Source: Bin87 sp965116785
GTDB lineage: Bacteria; Chloroflexota; Dehalococcoidia; Lucifugimonadales; UBA3495
DNA length: 64,000 nt
Direction of reading: 5' to 3'
NCBI GenBank assembly: GCA_965116785.1
Contig: OZ220731.1
Coordinates: forward strand, 2,666,001 to 2,730,000
This document shows, one piece after another, positions 16,176 to 25,080 of the stretch (its first letter is position 1; every line of letters begins with the position of its first letter). Both the position numbers and the translations under genes were made by a program. The notes beneath the pieces are model-generated. The model had not been told where the DNA came from, searched no databases, and saw only the letters and a program-made list of their open reading frames with translations.

Positions 16176-16706
16176 CTATTCGTCGACTTCGAATGTGACC
16201 AGCGAGAAGAGGTCATAGTCGGCCAGAGCGTCCCGGCCTCCCAGACCAATCAGTTCTATTACAACGCCAATGCCGGCGGTGGAGCCGCCGGCCTTTTCAA
16301 TCAGCTTCGCCGCCGCCTGCAGGCTGCCGCCCGTGGCGACAAGGTCATCGATGATGAGCACACGGGCTCCCGGGGGCACATCTTCGGCATGCACTTCCAG
16401 CGCGGCCTGCCCGTATTCCAAGCTGTATTCGTAGGACAGCGTCGCGCCCGGGAGCTTGCCCGCTTTGCGCAGCAGTACCAGCGGCAGCTCCATCCGCGTC
16501 GCCATCGGAGCGGCGAATATGAAGCCACGTGAATCTACGGCGGCCAGGCAGTCGATGTCCGTTTGGCCCGCCAGCTTTACCATCCGGTCTATGGTTTCGT
16601 TGAAAGCGTCCGGAGACAGCAGCAGCGAGGTAATGTCCTTGAACTGGACCCCATGGATGGGGAAGTCGGGCACATTCCGGATATGTTCGGCGAGATCGAT
16701 AGGCAT
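16176..16706 (-). CDS. apt: adenine phosphoribosyltransferase
   Basis: Salvages adenine with PRPP to AMP. The adenine could come from the MTA phosphorylase encoded at 8059-8943. The 176-residue protein starts MPIDLAEHIRNVPDFPIHGV, matching the usual Apt N-terminus, followed by FKDITSLLLSP, the DSRGFIFAAPMA loop, and the PRPP motif RVLIIDDLVATGGSL (about residues 119-133). I chose the ATG at 16706 because a longer TTG start at 16760 adds 18 residues absent from the family. Confidence 0.93.
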   Translation of the reverse strand: MPIDLAEHIRNVPDFPIHGVQFKDITSLLLSPDAFNETIDRMVKLAGQTDIDCLAAVDSRGFIFAAPMATRMELPLVLLRKAGKLPGATLSYEYSLEYGQAALEVHAEDVPPGARVLIIDDLVATGGSLQAAAKLIEKAGGSTAGIGVVIELIGLGGRDALADYDLFSLVTFEVDE

Positions 16707-16808
16707 GACGACGGCACTGTTAGTCTCCGCTGCGTTCACGCGGTCCGCAGCGAGGCGCAAATTAGTCTATTAGCAGCGGGTGGCACAGTCAACCGCCGCC
16801 GGGCCAGC

Positions 16809-17555
16809 CTAGTTTCCTGACCGACGGCGAGCCAGTTCCTCTTCCAGTTGACGGACGCGTTCCAGGGCCGCGTCCCGCTGAGAGACCGCGATGTCCCGTT
16901 CGGAAACGGCTACGTCCCGCTGAGCCTTGGCTTCGGTCAGGTCCGGCAGGTATTCACCGGTGTCCGGATTCCAAAAGCGCAGCCAGCCGTCGTACCAGTG
17001 GAGTTCCAGGCCCAGCGCGGCGCTGTATCCCCGAATCGTTCCATCGTCTCCGGTCGTCAGCGGCATGGCTTCGTATCGACCATCCACCAGGCGGTCACCG
17101 GCCAGCGCCGCATCATGATAGCGGCCACCGGTGTGGTCGAACCGCCAGTACTCCGCCACACCGTAGCCGGCGTAGATGTCGCGCTTGTCGGTATAGTCCC
17201 GTCGTCCCGTGCTCTTTGATGCCACTTCCAGCACGAAGTCAGGAGGTTTGCCGATCTCGCTGATGGCATAGCCGTTGCTCTCCGCGATTTCCTGCGCAGG
17301 TATGGGAAGATCCAGCGCCACGACGCAGTCCGGTTTGGGGGCGTTAGGGACGTCACTGGGAGAATAGCAAAGGTAGCCCTCGCCGCCCACGAAAACGTCA
17401 GGCCGGGCGCTGAAATGGTCCTCCAGGATCACGTAGGCACGGCTGATGTACGGGAATTGCTCGATCATGTCCGGCGAAACTGGCGGGTCCGGCAACGGCG
17501 TCAGGCGAGGATGCTGATCTGCGGGACCGATCTGTGAAGCGGGCTTGGTTGTCAT
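16809..17555 (-). CDS. Uma2 family endonuclease-like protein with C-terminal coiled coil
   Basis: A 248-residue protein of the Uma2 (DUF820) group, a PD-(D/E)XK nuclease fold. The core shows KPDCVVALD (catalytic Asp), PPDFVLEVASKST (catalytic Glu), and DKRDIYAGYGVAEYWRFD (Lys and the GVxEYW signature). The last 45 residues (QRDVAVSERDIAVSQRDAAL and the following ERVRQLEEELARR) form a heptad-like coiled coil. Biochemical activity of Uma2 proteins is largely untested. The ATG at 17555 has GAGG 7 bases upstream. Two other Uma2 genes here (27849, 39105) share this long architecture. Confidence 0.85.
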   Translation of the reverse strand: MTTKPASQIGPADQHPRLTPLPDPPVSPDMIEQFPYISRAYVILEDHFSARPDVFVGGEGYLCYSPSDVPNAPKPDCVVALDLPIPAQEIAESNGYAISEIGKPPDFVLEVASKSTGRRDYTDKRDIYAGYGVAEYWRFDHTGGRYHDAALAGDRLVDGRYEAMPLTTGDDGTIRGYSAALGLELHWYDGWLRFWNPDTGEYLPDLTEAKAQRDVAVSERDIAVSQRDAALERVRQLEEELARRRSGN

Positions 17556-17615
17556 GGCGTGCCTCGCGGCGCGGTTGATCACTGTGGAGACTTGAGAGAT
17601 TGTAGCACCGCGAGG

Positions 17616-18023
17616 TCACTGTTCTGAAACCACGTTTGTCAGGTGTTGGATGCTGTGCACGCGTCGTCCCGGCCCCAACCTGATCGCCACCAGGTCAATC
17701 CTCCAATGCGCTTCTGCGGTCACGTCACCCATTTCTTGAAGGTAATGCTGGGCCGCCAACGCGAGATGCTGCTTCTTGGCTTCCGTCAGCGACTCTTCCG
17801 GGCCGCCGTAGGCGCCGCTCCGGCGCGTGCGCACCTCCACGAAAACCCACTCCGGCCCATCGCGGGCGACCAGGTCAACTTCGCCCCACCGGCAACGGTA
17901 GTTGGTTACGATCACCCGGTAGCCTTTCGCCTCAAGATGATGCCGCGCCAACTCCTCGCCGATCTCGCCGATGCGGCGTGACGAAAGCGCAGAAGTCTCC
18001 GAAGGATCCTCAGGTTGTGGCAT
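17616..18023 (-). CDS. YraN family (UPF0102) nuclease-like protein
   Basis: A 135-residue protein with the YraN order: RIGEIGEELARHHLEAKGYRV, then NYRCRWGEVDLVARDG (Glu-Val-Asp of a PD-(D/E)XK-like site), FVEVRTRRSGAYGGPEESL (ExK-like strand with K replaced by R), and RIDLVAI near the C-terminus. YraN proteins are Holliday-junction-resolvase-like in fold but of undefined role. The gene conventionally sits next to rnhB, as here, where its start overlaps the rnhB stop by 14 bases. Confidence 0.93.
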   Translation of the reverse strand: MPQPEDPSETSALSSRRIGEIGEELARHHLEAKGYRVIVTNYRCRWGEVDLVARDGPEWVFVEVRTRRSGAYGGPEESLTEAKKQHLALAAQHYLQEMGDVTAEAHWRIDLVAIRLGPGRRVHSIQHLTNVVSEQ

Positions 18024-18648
18024 CGTCTACCAATGTCGCTTGCCGCAGCGGGCTGAAGGAGCGGCGGTGTATGGGCGACGGCCCCAGCTCAGACAGGCAG
18101 CGAAGGTGCGCGCGTGTGGCGTAGCCCTTGTGCCTGGCGAACCCGTACCCCGGGTAGCAGCCCTCCGCCCGAACCATGAGTTCATCGCGGGTCACTTTCG
18201 CCAGGATGCTGGCTGCGGCTATGGACAGCGACCGCGCGTCGCCCTTGACCACCGTTTGATGCGGTAGCGGGCATTGCTTGATGGGCACCCAGTCCAGGAG
18301 AAGAGCATCCGGCGCCGGCCGTAAACGGTCCACGGCCGCCAGCATCGCTCTGATCACCGCCCGGCCAATTCCAATGCGATCAATGGTCTCGGGGGAGATC
18401 AGTTCCACCGCGCAGGCCAGGGCGTTCTCGCGTATAAGATCTGCGGCTTCCGTCCGGCGCCGCTCGGACAGCCGCTTGCTGTCGTCAATCGTCGCCAGCC
18501 AGGGTTCATCGCCGGTGAACTCCGGAGGCAGGATCACGGCGGCGGCGGCCACCGGCCCGGCCAGCGGTCCCCGCCCGGCTTCGTCTACGCCGGCGATCAG
18601 GCGATAGCCCTGGACGCGGAAGTCCGCTTCCAGGGACAGGTCAGGCAT
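18010..18648 (-). CDS. rnhB: ribonuclease HII
   Basis: Cleaves the RNA strand of RNA-DNA hybrids and single ribonucleotides in DNA. The 212-residue protein has IAGVDEAGRGPLAGPV (catalytic Asp and Glu at about residues 20-21), IDDSKRLSERRR, and KGDARSLSIAAASILAKVTRDELM. The ATG at 18648 gives the normal family length; the longer open frame runs back through mnmA. It overlaps the mnmA stop by 8 bases, and yraN overlaps it in turn, giving a tight mnmA-rnhB-yraN operon. Confidence 0.95.
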   Translation of the reverse strand: MPDLSLEADFRVQGYRLIAGVDEAGRGPLAGPVAAAAVILPPEFTGDEPWLATIDDSKRLSERRRTEAADLIRENALACAVELISPETIDRIGIGRAVIRAMLAAVDRLRPAPDALLLDWVPIKQCPLPHQTVVKGDARSLSIAAASILAKVTRDELMVRAEGCYPGYGFARHKGYATRAHLRCLSELGPSPIHRRSFSPLRQATLVDDATT

Positions 18649-19780
18649 CGACCAGCGCGGCGGCCAGCTCGGCACGCGCCGCCGGTTGGTGGCCGGCGAT
18701 GGGTCCGCCGCCGAGAACGGCATCGCCCTGGTAGAACACCGCCGCCTGCCCCGGGGTGATCGCCCGCTGGGGCTCCCGGAACCGCACCAGTGCGCCATCG
18801 CCCACGGCGGTTACCGTGGCCGGCGCCTCCGCGAACTTGTAGCGTATCTTGACGGTCACCTCCACCGGGCCGGTCGGGGCGACGCCGGACACCCACGACA
18901 CCGGGTCGGCATAAAGCGTGTCCTGGTACAGGTCCGTTTCGGAGCCGACCACCACCTGGCGCGTGTCCGGTTCCAGCCGGATCACGAACCGAGGCGGCCC
19001 GCCGGAAAGCCCCAGGCCGCGTCGCTGGCCCACGGTGAAATACTGGATGCCCTCGTGCGCTCCCAGGACGTTGCCGTCGGCATCCACGATTTCGCCAGGA
19101 CGTTCGTCGCTGCGCTCACGCAGGAACTCGCGATAGTCGCCGGTCGGGATGAAGCATATGTCCTGACTGTCCGGCTTGTCCGCGTTGGGGAACCCGGCCT
19201 CCTGCGCCAGCCGGCGGATTTCCGATTTCGGGTAATGACCCACGGGCATCAAGGTGGCGGCCAACTGCTCCTGGCGCATGCCGAACAGGACGTAGGACTG
19301 GTCCTTGTCGGCGTCGACCCCGCGGCACAGCGCCCACTGGTCCGGTCCGTCCGGTTCGAGGCGAGCGTAGTGGCCCGTGGCGACGTACGCCGCCTGCAGC
19401 ATCCGGGCGCGCTGGGCCAGGAAACTGAACTTGATCTTGTCATTGCAGGCAATGCACGGGTGCGGCGTGCGCCCGTTTTCGTACTCGCGACGGAAATAGT
19501 CGATGACGAAGGCTCGAAACTCCCGCTGCACGTTCAGAACGTAGTGGGGCACGCCCAGGATGCGGCAGACCGCCCGCGCATCCTCCACGTCGTCCAGGGT
19601 GCAGCACCCCCGGTAGTAATCCGGCAGGTCAGCCTGGTCGATATCGTACAGCTTCATCGTCACGCCGATGACGTCGTAGCCGTCCCGGTGCAGGAGCAGG
19701 GCAGCCACCGAAGAGTCGACGCCGCCGCTCATGGCGACGACGACTCGGTTGGAAATGGTGCGGTTGGCGATGGGGGTCAT
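18641..19780 (-). CDS. mnmA: tRNA-specific 2-thiouridylase MnmA
   Basis: Adds sulfur to U34 of Lys, Glu and Gln tRNAs. The 379-residue protein begins with the ATP pyrophosphatase loop VVAMSGGVDSSVAALLL, then has HPCIACNDKIKF (nucleophile Cys about residue 109), DKDQSYVLFGM, SQDICFIP (persulfide Cys near residue 206), and YFTVGQRRGLGLSGG. All functional residues are present. It is the first gene of the operon with rnhB and yraN. Confidence 0.96.
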   Translation of the reverse strand: MTPIANRTISNRVVVAMSGGVDSSVAALLLHRDGYDVIGVTMKLYDIDQADLPDYYRGCCTLDDVEDARAVCRILGVPHYVLNVQREFRAFVIDYFRREYENGRTPHPCIACNDKIKFSFLAQRARMLQAAYVATGHYARLEPDGPDQWALCRGVDADKDQSYVLFGMRQEQLAATLMPVGHYPKSEIRRLAQEAGFPNADKPDSQDICFIPTGDYREFLRERSDERPGEIVDADGNVLGAHEGIQYFTVGQRRGLGLSGGPPRFVIRLEPDTRQVVVGSETDLYQDTLYADPVSWVSGVAPTGPVEVTVKIRYKFAEAPATVTAVGDGALVRFREPQRAITPGQAAVFYQGDAVLGGGPIAGHQPAARAELAAALVDA

Positions 19781-19847
19781 GCTTCAGTGTGGGTTGTCAG
19801 AATCGGGGTTTGCCCGGTTGGTTCGGTTGCATTTGCGGAGTAGTTGT

Positions 19848-20396
19848 TCAACCTAATGAACTTTCTGAGGGGAACGTTCTCCCGATGTCAGGGGTCATTT
19901 CCCAGAGTAAGCGATACAGGTCTCCTTCGTGAACCGCCCAATGCGTGTGGTGCCATATCCACGGAGAGAGGCCCAATCGTCGGCATAGTTTTTGGCGCGA
20001 GTTTTCGTTGGGAGCCATGAACCGTTGACCCGAAAAGCGGAAGCGCATCGAGATACTGGCGGCGTCCCTGTTCAGGATTTCCCCGTCTGCGGCAATTGCC
20101 ATATACGCTATTGGTTCGCGCGTGTGCCCTGTGTCGTAAGTCAACAGAAACGGGTATTGGCTGATGCGTTGGTAGTCCAGTTGCCCAGTCCAGACCTGTC
20201 TATCTCCAAGCGACCCAACCCGTGGCCCACTAACAGCAGCAAGTACATGGGATGATCGTCCTTTATTGCGGGGATCGTCGGGCATGCGAAGCGGCGGAAA
20301 GCCACGGTGCCATGTCAGTGGCATCGTAATGGGCTGGCCATCTTCGATTGGCCCCCATTCATTCGGAATGGACAAGTGATTCCAATACTGCGTCAC
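19848..20396 (-). CDS. hypothetical protein
   Basis: A 182-residue protein starting at GTG 20396 (MTQYWNHLSIPNEWGPIEDG). I recognise no family. It is rich in aromatic residues and Arg, with no membrane helix or signal peptide. The stretch LLTYDTGHTREPIAYMAIAADGE looks like a beta hairpin. GC is lower than around it (20101-20160 is 50 % by hand count), and the following 300 bases are also AT-rich, so the gene may be an acquisition or poorly conserved. Coding status rests on length and frame only. Confidence 0.5.
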   Translation of the reverse strand: MTQYWNHLSIPNEWGPIEDGQPITMPLTWHRGFPPLRMPDDPRNKGRSSHVLAAVSGPRVGSLGDRQVWTGQLDYQRISQYPFLLTYDTGHTREPIAYMAIAADGEILNRDAASISMRFRFSGQRFMAPNENSRQKLCRRLGLSPWIWHHTHWAVHEGDLYRLLWEMTPDIGRTFPSESSLG

Positions 20397-20691
20397 AACG
20401 AAGTCTCCATTCGGGTCCGGTTATAGAGTGCGGTGTATTGTTGTACGGGATTATCCCCGCCTACCTACATCGCAAAACGCAACAAAACCGCTGGACTATA
20501 CGATTAGAAGGATTGGGATCGTTGTACCGTCGAGTGCCTTCAATCCCGACAATTCTATAATCCTGTGGATCCCGATTCTGATGATATCCGGCTGCTGCTG
20601 CATTTGCTTGCGGCGGTAATGTCCGTAGTATAGCATCCGCCTCGTTAACCAAGCCTGTCCCGATCTTGACCAACAGTACGGAGGCAACCCG
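20397..20691. other. 295-base intergenic region, AT-rich with degenerate GATTC repeats
   Basis: No convincing gene or RNA is visible. It contains GGATTGGGATC, AATCCTGTGGATCC and CCCGATTCTGAT units related to the ends of the element at 13659-13769, suggesting a decayed repeat. Confidence 0.4.
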
Positions 20692-21645
20692 ATGCCCGTT
20701 ACCTTTGGATGCTCCCTCCCCAGCCGGGGGGCAATGGCCTCACCCGAGAACCTGCGCAGCCTGGCCCAGCGCGCTGAGGACCTGTCCTTCGACCACGTGT
20801 GGGTCAGCGACCACATCATCATCCCCAACGAGGTCTCGTCCTTCTATCCTTACGCCGCCGACGGGGTGGCGCCGTTCCAGCGCGACAACACCTACTTCGA
20901 GCCTCTGGCCGCGCTGAACTTCCTCGCCGGCTGCACCACCCGCGTCAAGCTGGGTACCCACGTGCTCATCCTCCCCTATCGCAACCCCGTGCTCACGGCC
21001 AAGATCCTGGCCACGCTGGACGTGCTCAGCGGCGGCCGCCTCATTCTGGGCGCCGGCGTCGGCTGGATGGAAGAGGAGTTCCAGGCCATGGGGCTGGACA
21101 CCTATGCCCAGCGTGGCCAGGTCACCGACGAGTACATCCAGATCTTCAAGGAGCTTTGGACCTCTGACAACCCCGAGTTCCACGGCGAGCACTACGACAT
21201 CGGCGGCGCCGGCTTCCTGCCCAAACCGGTGCAGCAACCCCATCCACCCATCTGGATCGGAGGCCACACCAACCCGGCCATCCGCCGCGCCGCCACCCTT
21301 GGCGACGGCTGGATGCCCATCGGCCTGCGCCCGCCGGCCATCCTGGAGCCCGAGGAACTGGCGGAAAAGATCGCCCGCCTGCGCCGGGTCAGCGCCTGCG
21401 CCGGCCGCGCCGAGGACGCCGTGGACCTGGTGTTCAGCACCGACTGCGTCTTCCAGGACGCTCCCACCGCTGACCGCCGCCTGGTATCGGGCATCCCCGA
21501 GCAGATCGCGGCTGACCTCCGCCTGTACCAGGATTTGGGCGTCCAGCACTTCATCTTCAGCTTCCCCGCAGACAGCGCTGCCCAGCAGCAGGAAGCCATG
21601 GAACGCTTCTCCCGCGAGGTGATGCCGCTGATTCCCAACGACTGA
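20692..21645 (+). CDS. LLM class flavin-dependent (probably F420-dependent) oxidoreductase
   Basis: A 317-residue luciferase-like TIM-barrel monooxygenase or dehydrogenase. Typical landmarks are FDHVWVSDHIIIPNE, VKLGTHVLILPYRNPVLTAK, DVLSGGRLILGAGVGWMEEEF, FHGEHYDIGGAGFLPKPVQQ and PHPPIWIGGHTNPAIRRAA. The GAGVGWMEEEF form and length resemble the F420-dependent class more than the FMN class, but the cofactor is an inference. GGAGG lies 8 bases before the ATG. It is one of five luciferase-like genes in the window. Confidence 0.88.
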   Translation: MPVTFGCSLPSRGAMASPENLRSLAQRAEDLSFDHVWVSDHIIIPNEVSSFYPYAADGVAPFQRDNTYFEPLAALNFLAGCTTRVKLGTHVLILPYRNPVLTAKILATLDVLSGGRLILGAGVGWMEEEFQAMGLDTYAQRGQVTDEYIQIFKELWTSDNPEFHGEHYDIGGAGFLPKPVQQPHPPIWIGGHTNPAIRRAATLGDGWMPIGLRPPAILEPEELAEKIARLRRVSACAGRAEDAVDLVFSTDCVFQDAPTADRRLVSGIPEQIAADLRLYQDLGVQHFIFSFPADSAAQQQEAMERFSREVMPLIPND

Positions 21646-21836
21646 TCGCGAGTGAGTGGTCAACGCATCGCGGATTCTGGGCGGTACGCGGTTGCCGCCC
21701 GCATATTTTTACTGTCCTCCGATAATCGGCATCTCGCTGTCCACTCCCGCCTCGTCGGTAGCCAAAGGCCAACCGTGACAGCATAACCCGCTATCGTATA
21801 ATGCAGCCCAACCGAACTCCCGGAGCCCGACCTGCC

Positions 21837-23120
21837 ATGGCCACCATCAAACCCTTCCGCGGTTGCCGCTACGACCCCGCTGCGGTGGGCAACCTTTCCT
21901 CCGTCATCTGTCCGCCGTACGACATGATCGGTCCGGAACTGAAGACCGACCTGCAGCAGCGCAGCCCTTACAACGCGGTCCACCTGGAAGGCGGCGAGCA
22001 GCCCGATCCGGTGGACCCGCAGGCCGGCTACCAACAGGCCGCGGGGTTGTTCCAACGCTGGCTGGCCAACGGTGTGCTGCGACAGGACGATACGGCCTCG
22101 TTCTACCTGATGCGGCATGCCTACGATTTCGGTGGCCGCCGCTACCAGCACCTGGGGTTGTTCGCCGACGTGCTGGTCGAGGACTACGACGCCGGGTCCG
22201 TACTGCCTCACGAGTTCACCCGCGAACCGTCGGTGCTGGACCGGGTCGCGCTGCTGGACGCCTGCCAGGCCCAGTTCAGCCCCATCATGTCCCTCTATCG
22301 CGACGCGGAAGGCGCGCTGCAGCGCGTATTCGACAGCATCATCGCCGAGGCGCCGGACGCCTCCGCAGCCACTCCCGCCGGGGGCACCGCCGAGTTCTGG
22401 CGCATCGACGACCCGGCGACCCAGTCGAGCATCGTCGAAACCTTTGCCGGCCGCGCTGTGTTCCTCGCCGATGGCCACCATCGCTACGAGGCGGCGCTCC
22501 GCTACCGGCGCAGCCGGCCCGATGCAGAGCAATCCGACGACGCGGCCGCCAGCAACTACGTGATGATGACCCTGGTCGAATTCGACGACCCGGGCCTGCT
22601 CCTGCTGCCCTACCACCGCGTCGCCGGCGGAATGTCGTCCGAGCAGCTGGACGCCATCCGCTCTAAAATGGGCGAGTTTTTCGACGCGCGGGACCTGAAC
22701 ACCGAGATCACGCCGGGGGCAGCGGTCGCCGACGTGGCCCGCATCGGCGACAACGCCCACTGCTTCGCCGTCTTCTGGTCCGACGCTCCGCCGACCATCC
22801 ACACCCTGCGATCCGATATCGATTGGGCCTCATGGGGCCAGCTGGCGGTTTCCGAGGCGTGGGTGCTGCAGGAGCGGGTGCTGTCGCCCATACTGGGTGA
22901 CGCCCTGGCCCAGCATGTCGACTACAGCCCTGACCACGAGGCCATCGTCCAGCAGGTCAACGTCGGTGAGCAGCAGGCGGCCATTCTGCTCAAGCCGTTC
23001 CCGCTTGAGCCCTTCCGTCAGATAGTCAGCGCCGGCAACCGCCTCCCGCCCAAGTCGACTTTCTTCTACCCCAAGCTCCCCACCGGTTTGGTGATCAACC
23101 AGCTCTCCGGCACCATCTAG
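21837..23120 (+). CDS. DUF1015 family protein (SerK-like kinase candidate)
   Basis: A 427-residue protein. It starts MATIKPFRGCRYDPAAVG and continues with VICPPYDMIGPE, SPYNAVHLE, HEFTREPS and ADGHHRYEAALRYR, all standard DUF1015 landmarks; the GHHRYE segment is the most conserved. An archaeal member of this family is a free-serine kinase, so a small-molecule kinase role is possible, but not shown for bacteria. The ATG at 21837 is chosen over one 12 codons upstream because it matches the family start and has GGAG 11 bases before it. Confidence 0.87.
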   Translation: MATIKPFRGCRYDPAAVGNLSSVICPPYDMIGPELKTDLQQRSPYNAVHLEGGEQPDPVDPQAGYQQAAGLFQRWLANGVLRQDDTASFYLMRHAYDFGGRRYQHLGLFADVLVEDYDAGSVLPHEFTREPSVLDRVALLDACQAQFSPIMSLYRDAEGALQRVFDSIIAEAPDASAATPAGGTAEFWRIDDPATQSSIVETFAGRAVFLADGHHRYEAALRYRRSRPDAEQSDDAAASNYVMMTLVEFDDPGLLLLPYHRVAGGMSSEQLDAIRSKMGEFFDARDLNTEITPGAAVADVARIGDNAHCFAVFWSDAPPTIHTLRSDIDWASWGQLAVSEAWVLQERVLSPILGDALAQHVDYSPDHEAIVQQVNVGEQQAAILLKPFPLEPFRQIVSAGNRLPPKSTFFYPKLPTGLVINQLSGTI

Positions 23121-23136
23121 CCCGCGAGGTGACGCC

Positions 23137-23721
23137 ATGACGACTACTGCCGCGCCTCCACAGTCCGTGGCCGCAACTCGGCGCCGTTTCACCGTGGAAG
23201 AGTACTGCGCCATGGCCGATACGGGCATCCTGGCGGAAGCAGAGCGCGTCGAGTTGCTGGATGGAGAAATATTCGTAATGTCCCCCATCGGCCCTCCTCA
23301 CGAAGACAGTACGACGCGCTTGAGCAGCGACCTGATCCACCGATTGCGGGGCCGTGCCTGGGTCAGGGTGCAAAACTCGGTCCGACTCGACGACCACGGT
23401 CTTCCCGAACCAGACATCGTAATCGTACGCCTCCGTGACGATTATCACCGAGCGCGCCCCACCCCAGAGGATGTGCTCCTGGTGATCGAGGTGTCAGACA
23501 CCTCCCTGGAATACGACCGCGATGTGAAACTGCCCCGCTATGCGGCAGCCGGCATCCCCGAAGTGTGGATTGCCAACGTCACGGCCCGGCACGTGGAAGC
23601 CTTCCACGACCCCGTCGACGGGGTCTACCAGAGCAGCCGCATCGTCCCGACCAACGGCAGGATCAGCCCCCGGGCCTTCCCTGACGTCGTGCTGACAGTG
23701 GGAGATTTCCTGCTCGGCTGA
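23137..23721 (+). CDS. Uma2 family endonuclease-like protein (short form)
   Basis: A 194-residue Uma2 protein without a coiled-coil tail. It has FTVEEYCAMADTG and LDGEIFVMSPIGPPHE at the N-terminus, then LPEPDIVIVRLRDDY (Asp), VLLVIEVSDTSLEYDRDVKLPRYAAAGIPEVWIANV (seen in pieces IEVSDTSLEYDRDVK and AAGIPEVWIANV; Glu, Lys and the GIPEVW signature). The PD-(D/E)XK residues are intact. It starts 16 bases after the DUF1015 gene, with GAGGTG before the ATG, so the two are probably co-transcribed. Confidence 0.88.
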   Translation: MTTTAAPPQSVAATRRRFTVEEYCAMADTGILAEAERVELLDGEIFVMSPIGPPHEDSTTRLSSDLIHRLRGRAWVRVQNSVRLDDHGLPEPDIVIVRLRDDYHRARPTPEDVLLVIEVSDTSLEYDRDVKLPRYAAAGIPEVWIANVTARHVEAFHDPVDGVYQSSRIVPTNGRISPRAFPDVVLTVGDFLLG

Positions 23722-23775
23722 CGCGCTGGCTCCGGATGTCTGTGTGCGTTGGGCCGGAACGAATCCGTAAATCCT

Positions 23776-23784
23776 TGCTATAAT
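23776..23784 (+). promoter_or_regulatory. extended -10 box upstream of the class V aminotransferase
   Basis: TGCTATAAT (23776-23784) carries the extended -10 TG and a perfect TATAAT; no good -35 is seen. It is identical in form to the boxes at 3474-3482 and 37858-37866. Confidence 0.5.
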
Positions 23785-23904
23785 ATTTGCCGCGTGCGCA
23801 CGAAACCGTGCCGTTATCCGCCGTCACATGACGAGCCAATGCGACGCTGAACGTCGCCCTACTCTTCATTCGCCATCCTTCGGTATTTCCCAGGAGCTTT
23901 CCCT

Positions 23905-25020
23905 ATGACATTGACCAAGATTGAGCCTCAGAACCTGCGTACCCCCGGTCCCACTCCCATCCCCGACGACATCGTCGACGAGATGTCCCTGCCCATGATC
24001 AACCACCGGGGTCCCGAGTTCAAGGAGCTGATCGAGGCCACCACCGCCGGCCTGAAGCAGGTCTTCATGACCAACAACGACCTGTACATCCTCACCTCCA
24101 GCGGCACTGGCGCCCTGGAGGCCGCGGTGGTCAACACCCTGTCCCCCGGCGACAAGGTCATCGCCGCTACCGCCGGTTCTTTTGGCGACCGTTTCGTCCA
24201 GATCGCCGAGGGCTACGGCGCCGACGTGACCCGCATGGACTTCGAATGGGGCGATGCCATCGACCCCGAGGCCATCCGCGCCGAGCTGCAGAAGGACCCC
24301 GAAATCAAGGCGGTACTCGTCACCCACAACGAGACCTCCACCGGCGTGACCCACGACCTCGAATCCATCGCTCGCGTGGTGAAGGGCGAGTTCGACAAGC
24401 TGCTCCTGGTCGACGCCGTGAGCAGCCTCGGCTGCATTCCCCTTCCGGTGGACGGCTGGAACTGCGACCTGGTGGCCACCGGATCGCAGAAGGGCTTCAT
24501 GATCCCGCCCGGGCTGGCCTTCATCAGCATCAGCGCCCGCGGCTGGGAAGCCTACCAGGACGCCAGCATGCCCCGTTTCTACTTCGACCTGATGGCCGCC
24601 GAGCGCTCCCTGTCCCGTGGTCAGACTCCGTGGACACCGAACGTCGCGCTGCTCTACGGCCTGCGCCTCGGTCTGGACCACATCCTCGACGAGGGCCTGG
24701 AGAACGTTTACGAGCGCCACGCCGAGGTTGCCGCGTACACCCGGGCCGGTGTCAAGGCGCTGGGCCTGGAACTCCTCGCCAATGACGAATCGCGCGCCTC
24801 CAACACCGTCACCGGCATCAAGATGCCTGAGGACATCGACGGTGGCCGGCTCATGTCCATGATGCGCGAGGACGAGGGCGTCGTCCTGGCCGGCGGGCAG
24901 GGCAAGCTCACCGGCCACTGCTTCCGCATCGGGCACCTGGGATGGGTAACCCGGGACGACATCACCGAGGTGCTGGAAGCTCTGGAGCGAGTGCTCCCCA
25001 AAGTCGGTTTCAAGAGCTAG
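23905..25020 (+). CDS. class V aminotransferase (alanine-glyoxylate aminotransferase-like)
   Basis: A 371-residue fold-type I PLP enzyme. RTPGPTPIPDDIVDEMSLPM and NHRGPEFKELI at the N-terminus are the alanine/serine-glyoxylate aminotransferase signature. The phosphate-binding segment is TSSGTGALEAAVVN, the PLP ring Asp lies in LLLVDAVSSLGCIPL, and the Schiff-base Lys in ATGSQKGFMIPPGLAFIS (about residue 198). The C-terminus HCFRIGHLGWVTRDDI carries the substrate Arg. It interconverts amino acids and glyoxylate or pyruvate; the exact donor is not determined. Confidence 0.92.
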   Translation: MTLTKIEPQNLRTPGPTPIPDDIVDEMSLPMINHRGPEFKELIEATTAGLKQVFMTNNDLYILTSSGTGALEAAVVNTLSPGDKVIAATAGSFGDRFVQIAEGYGADVTRMDFEWGDAIDPEAIRAELQKDPEIKAVLVTHNETSTGVTHDLESIARVVKGEFDKLLLVDAVSSLGCIPLPVDGWNCDLVATGSQKGFMIPPGLAFISISARGWEAYQDASMPRFYFDLMAAERSLSRGQTPWTPNVALLYGLRLGLDHILDEGLENVYERHAEVAAYTRAGVKALGLELLANDESRASNTVTGIKMPEDIDGGRLMSMMREDEGVVLAGGQGKLTGHCFRIGHLGWVTRDDITEVLEALERVLPKVGFKS

Positions 25021-25042
25021 CTCGATCGCAAAATCCGGACGG

Positions 25043-25062
25043 GGGCGAATGATCATTCGCCC
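25043..25062. repeat. 20-bp perfect palindrome of the GGGGCG family
   Basis: GGGCGAATGATCATTCGCCC lies 23 bases after the aminotransferase stop and just before the next gene; it may act as a terminator. Same family as 13602, 15207, 46057, 48642 and 57909. Confidence 0.55.
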
Positions 25063-25080
25063 TCACGTTTACCTACTGTC

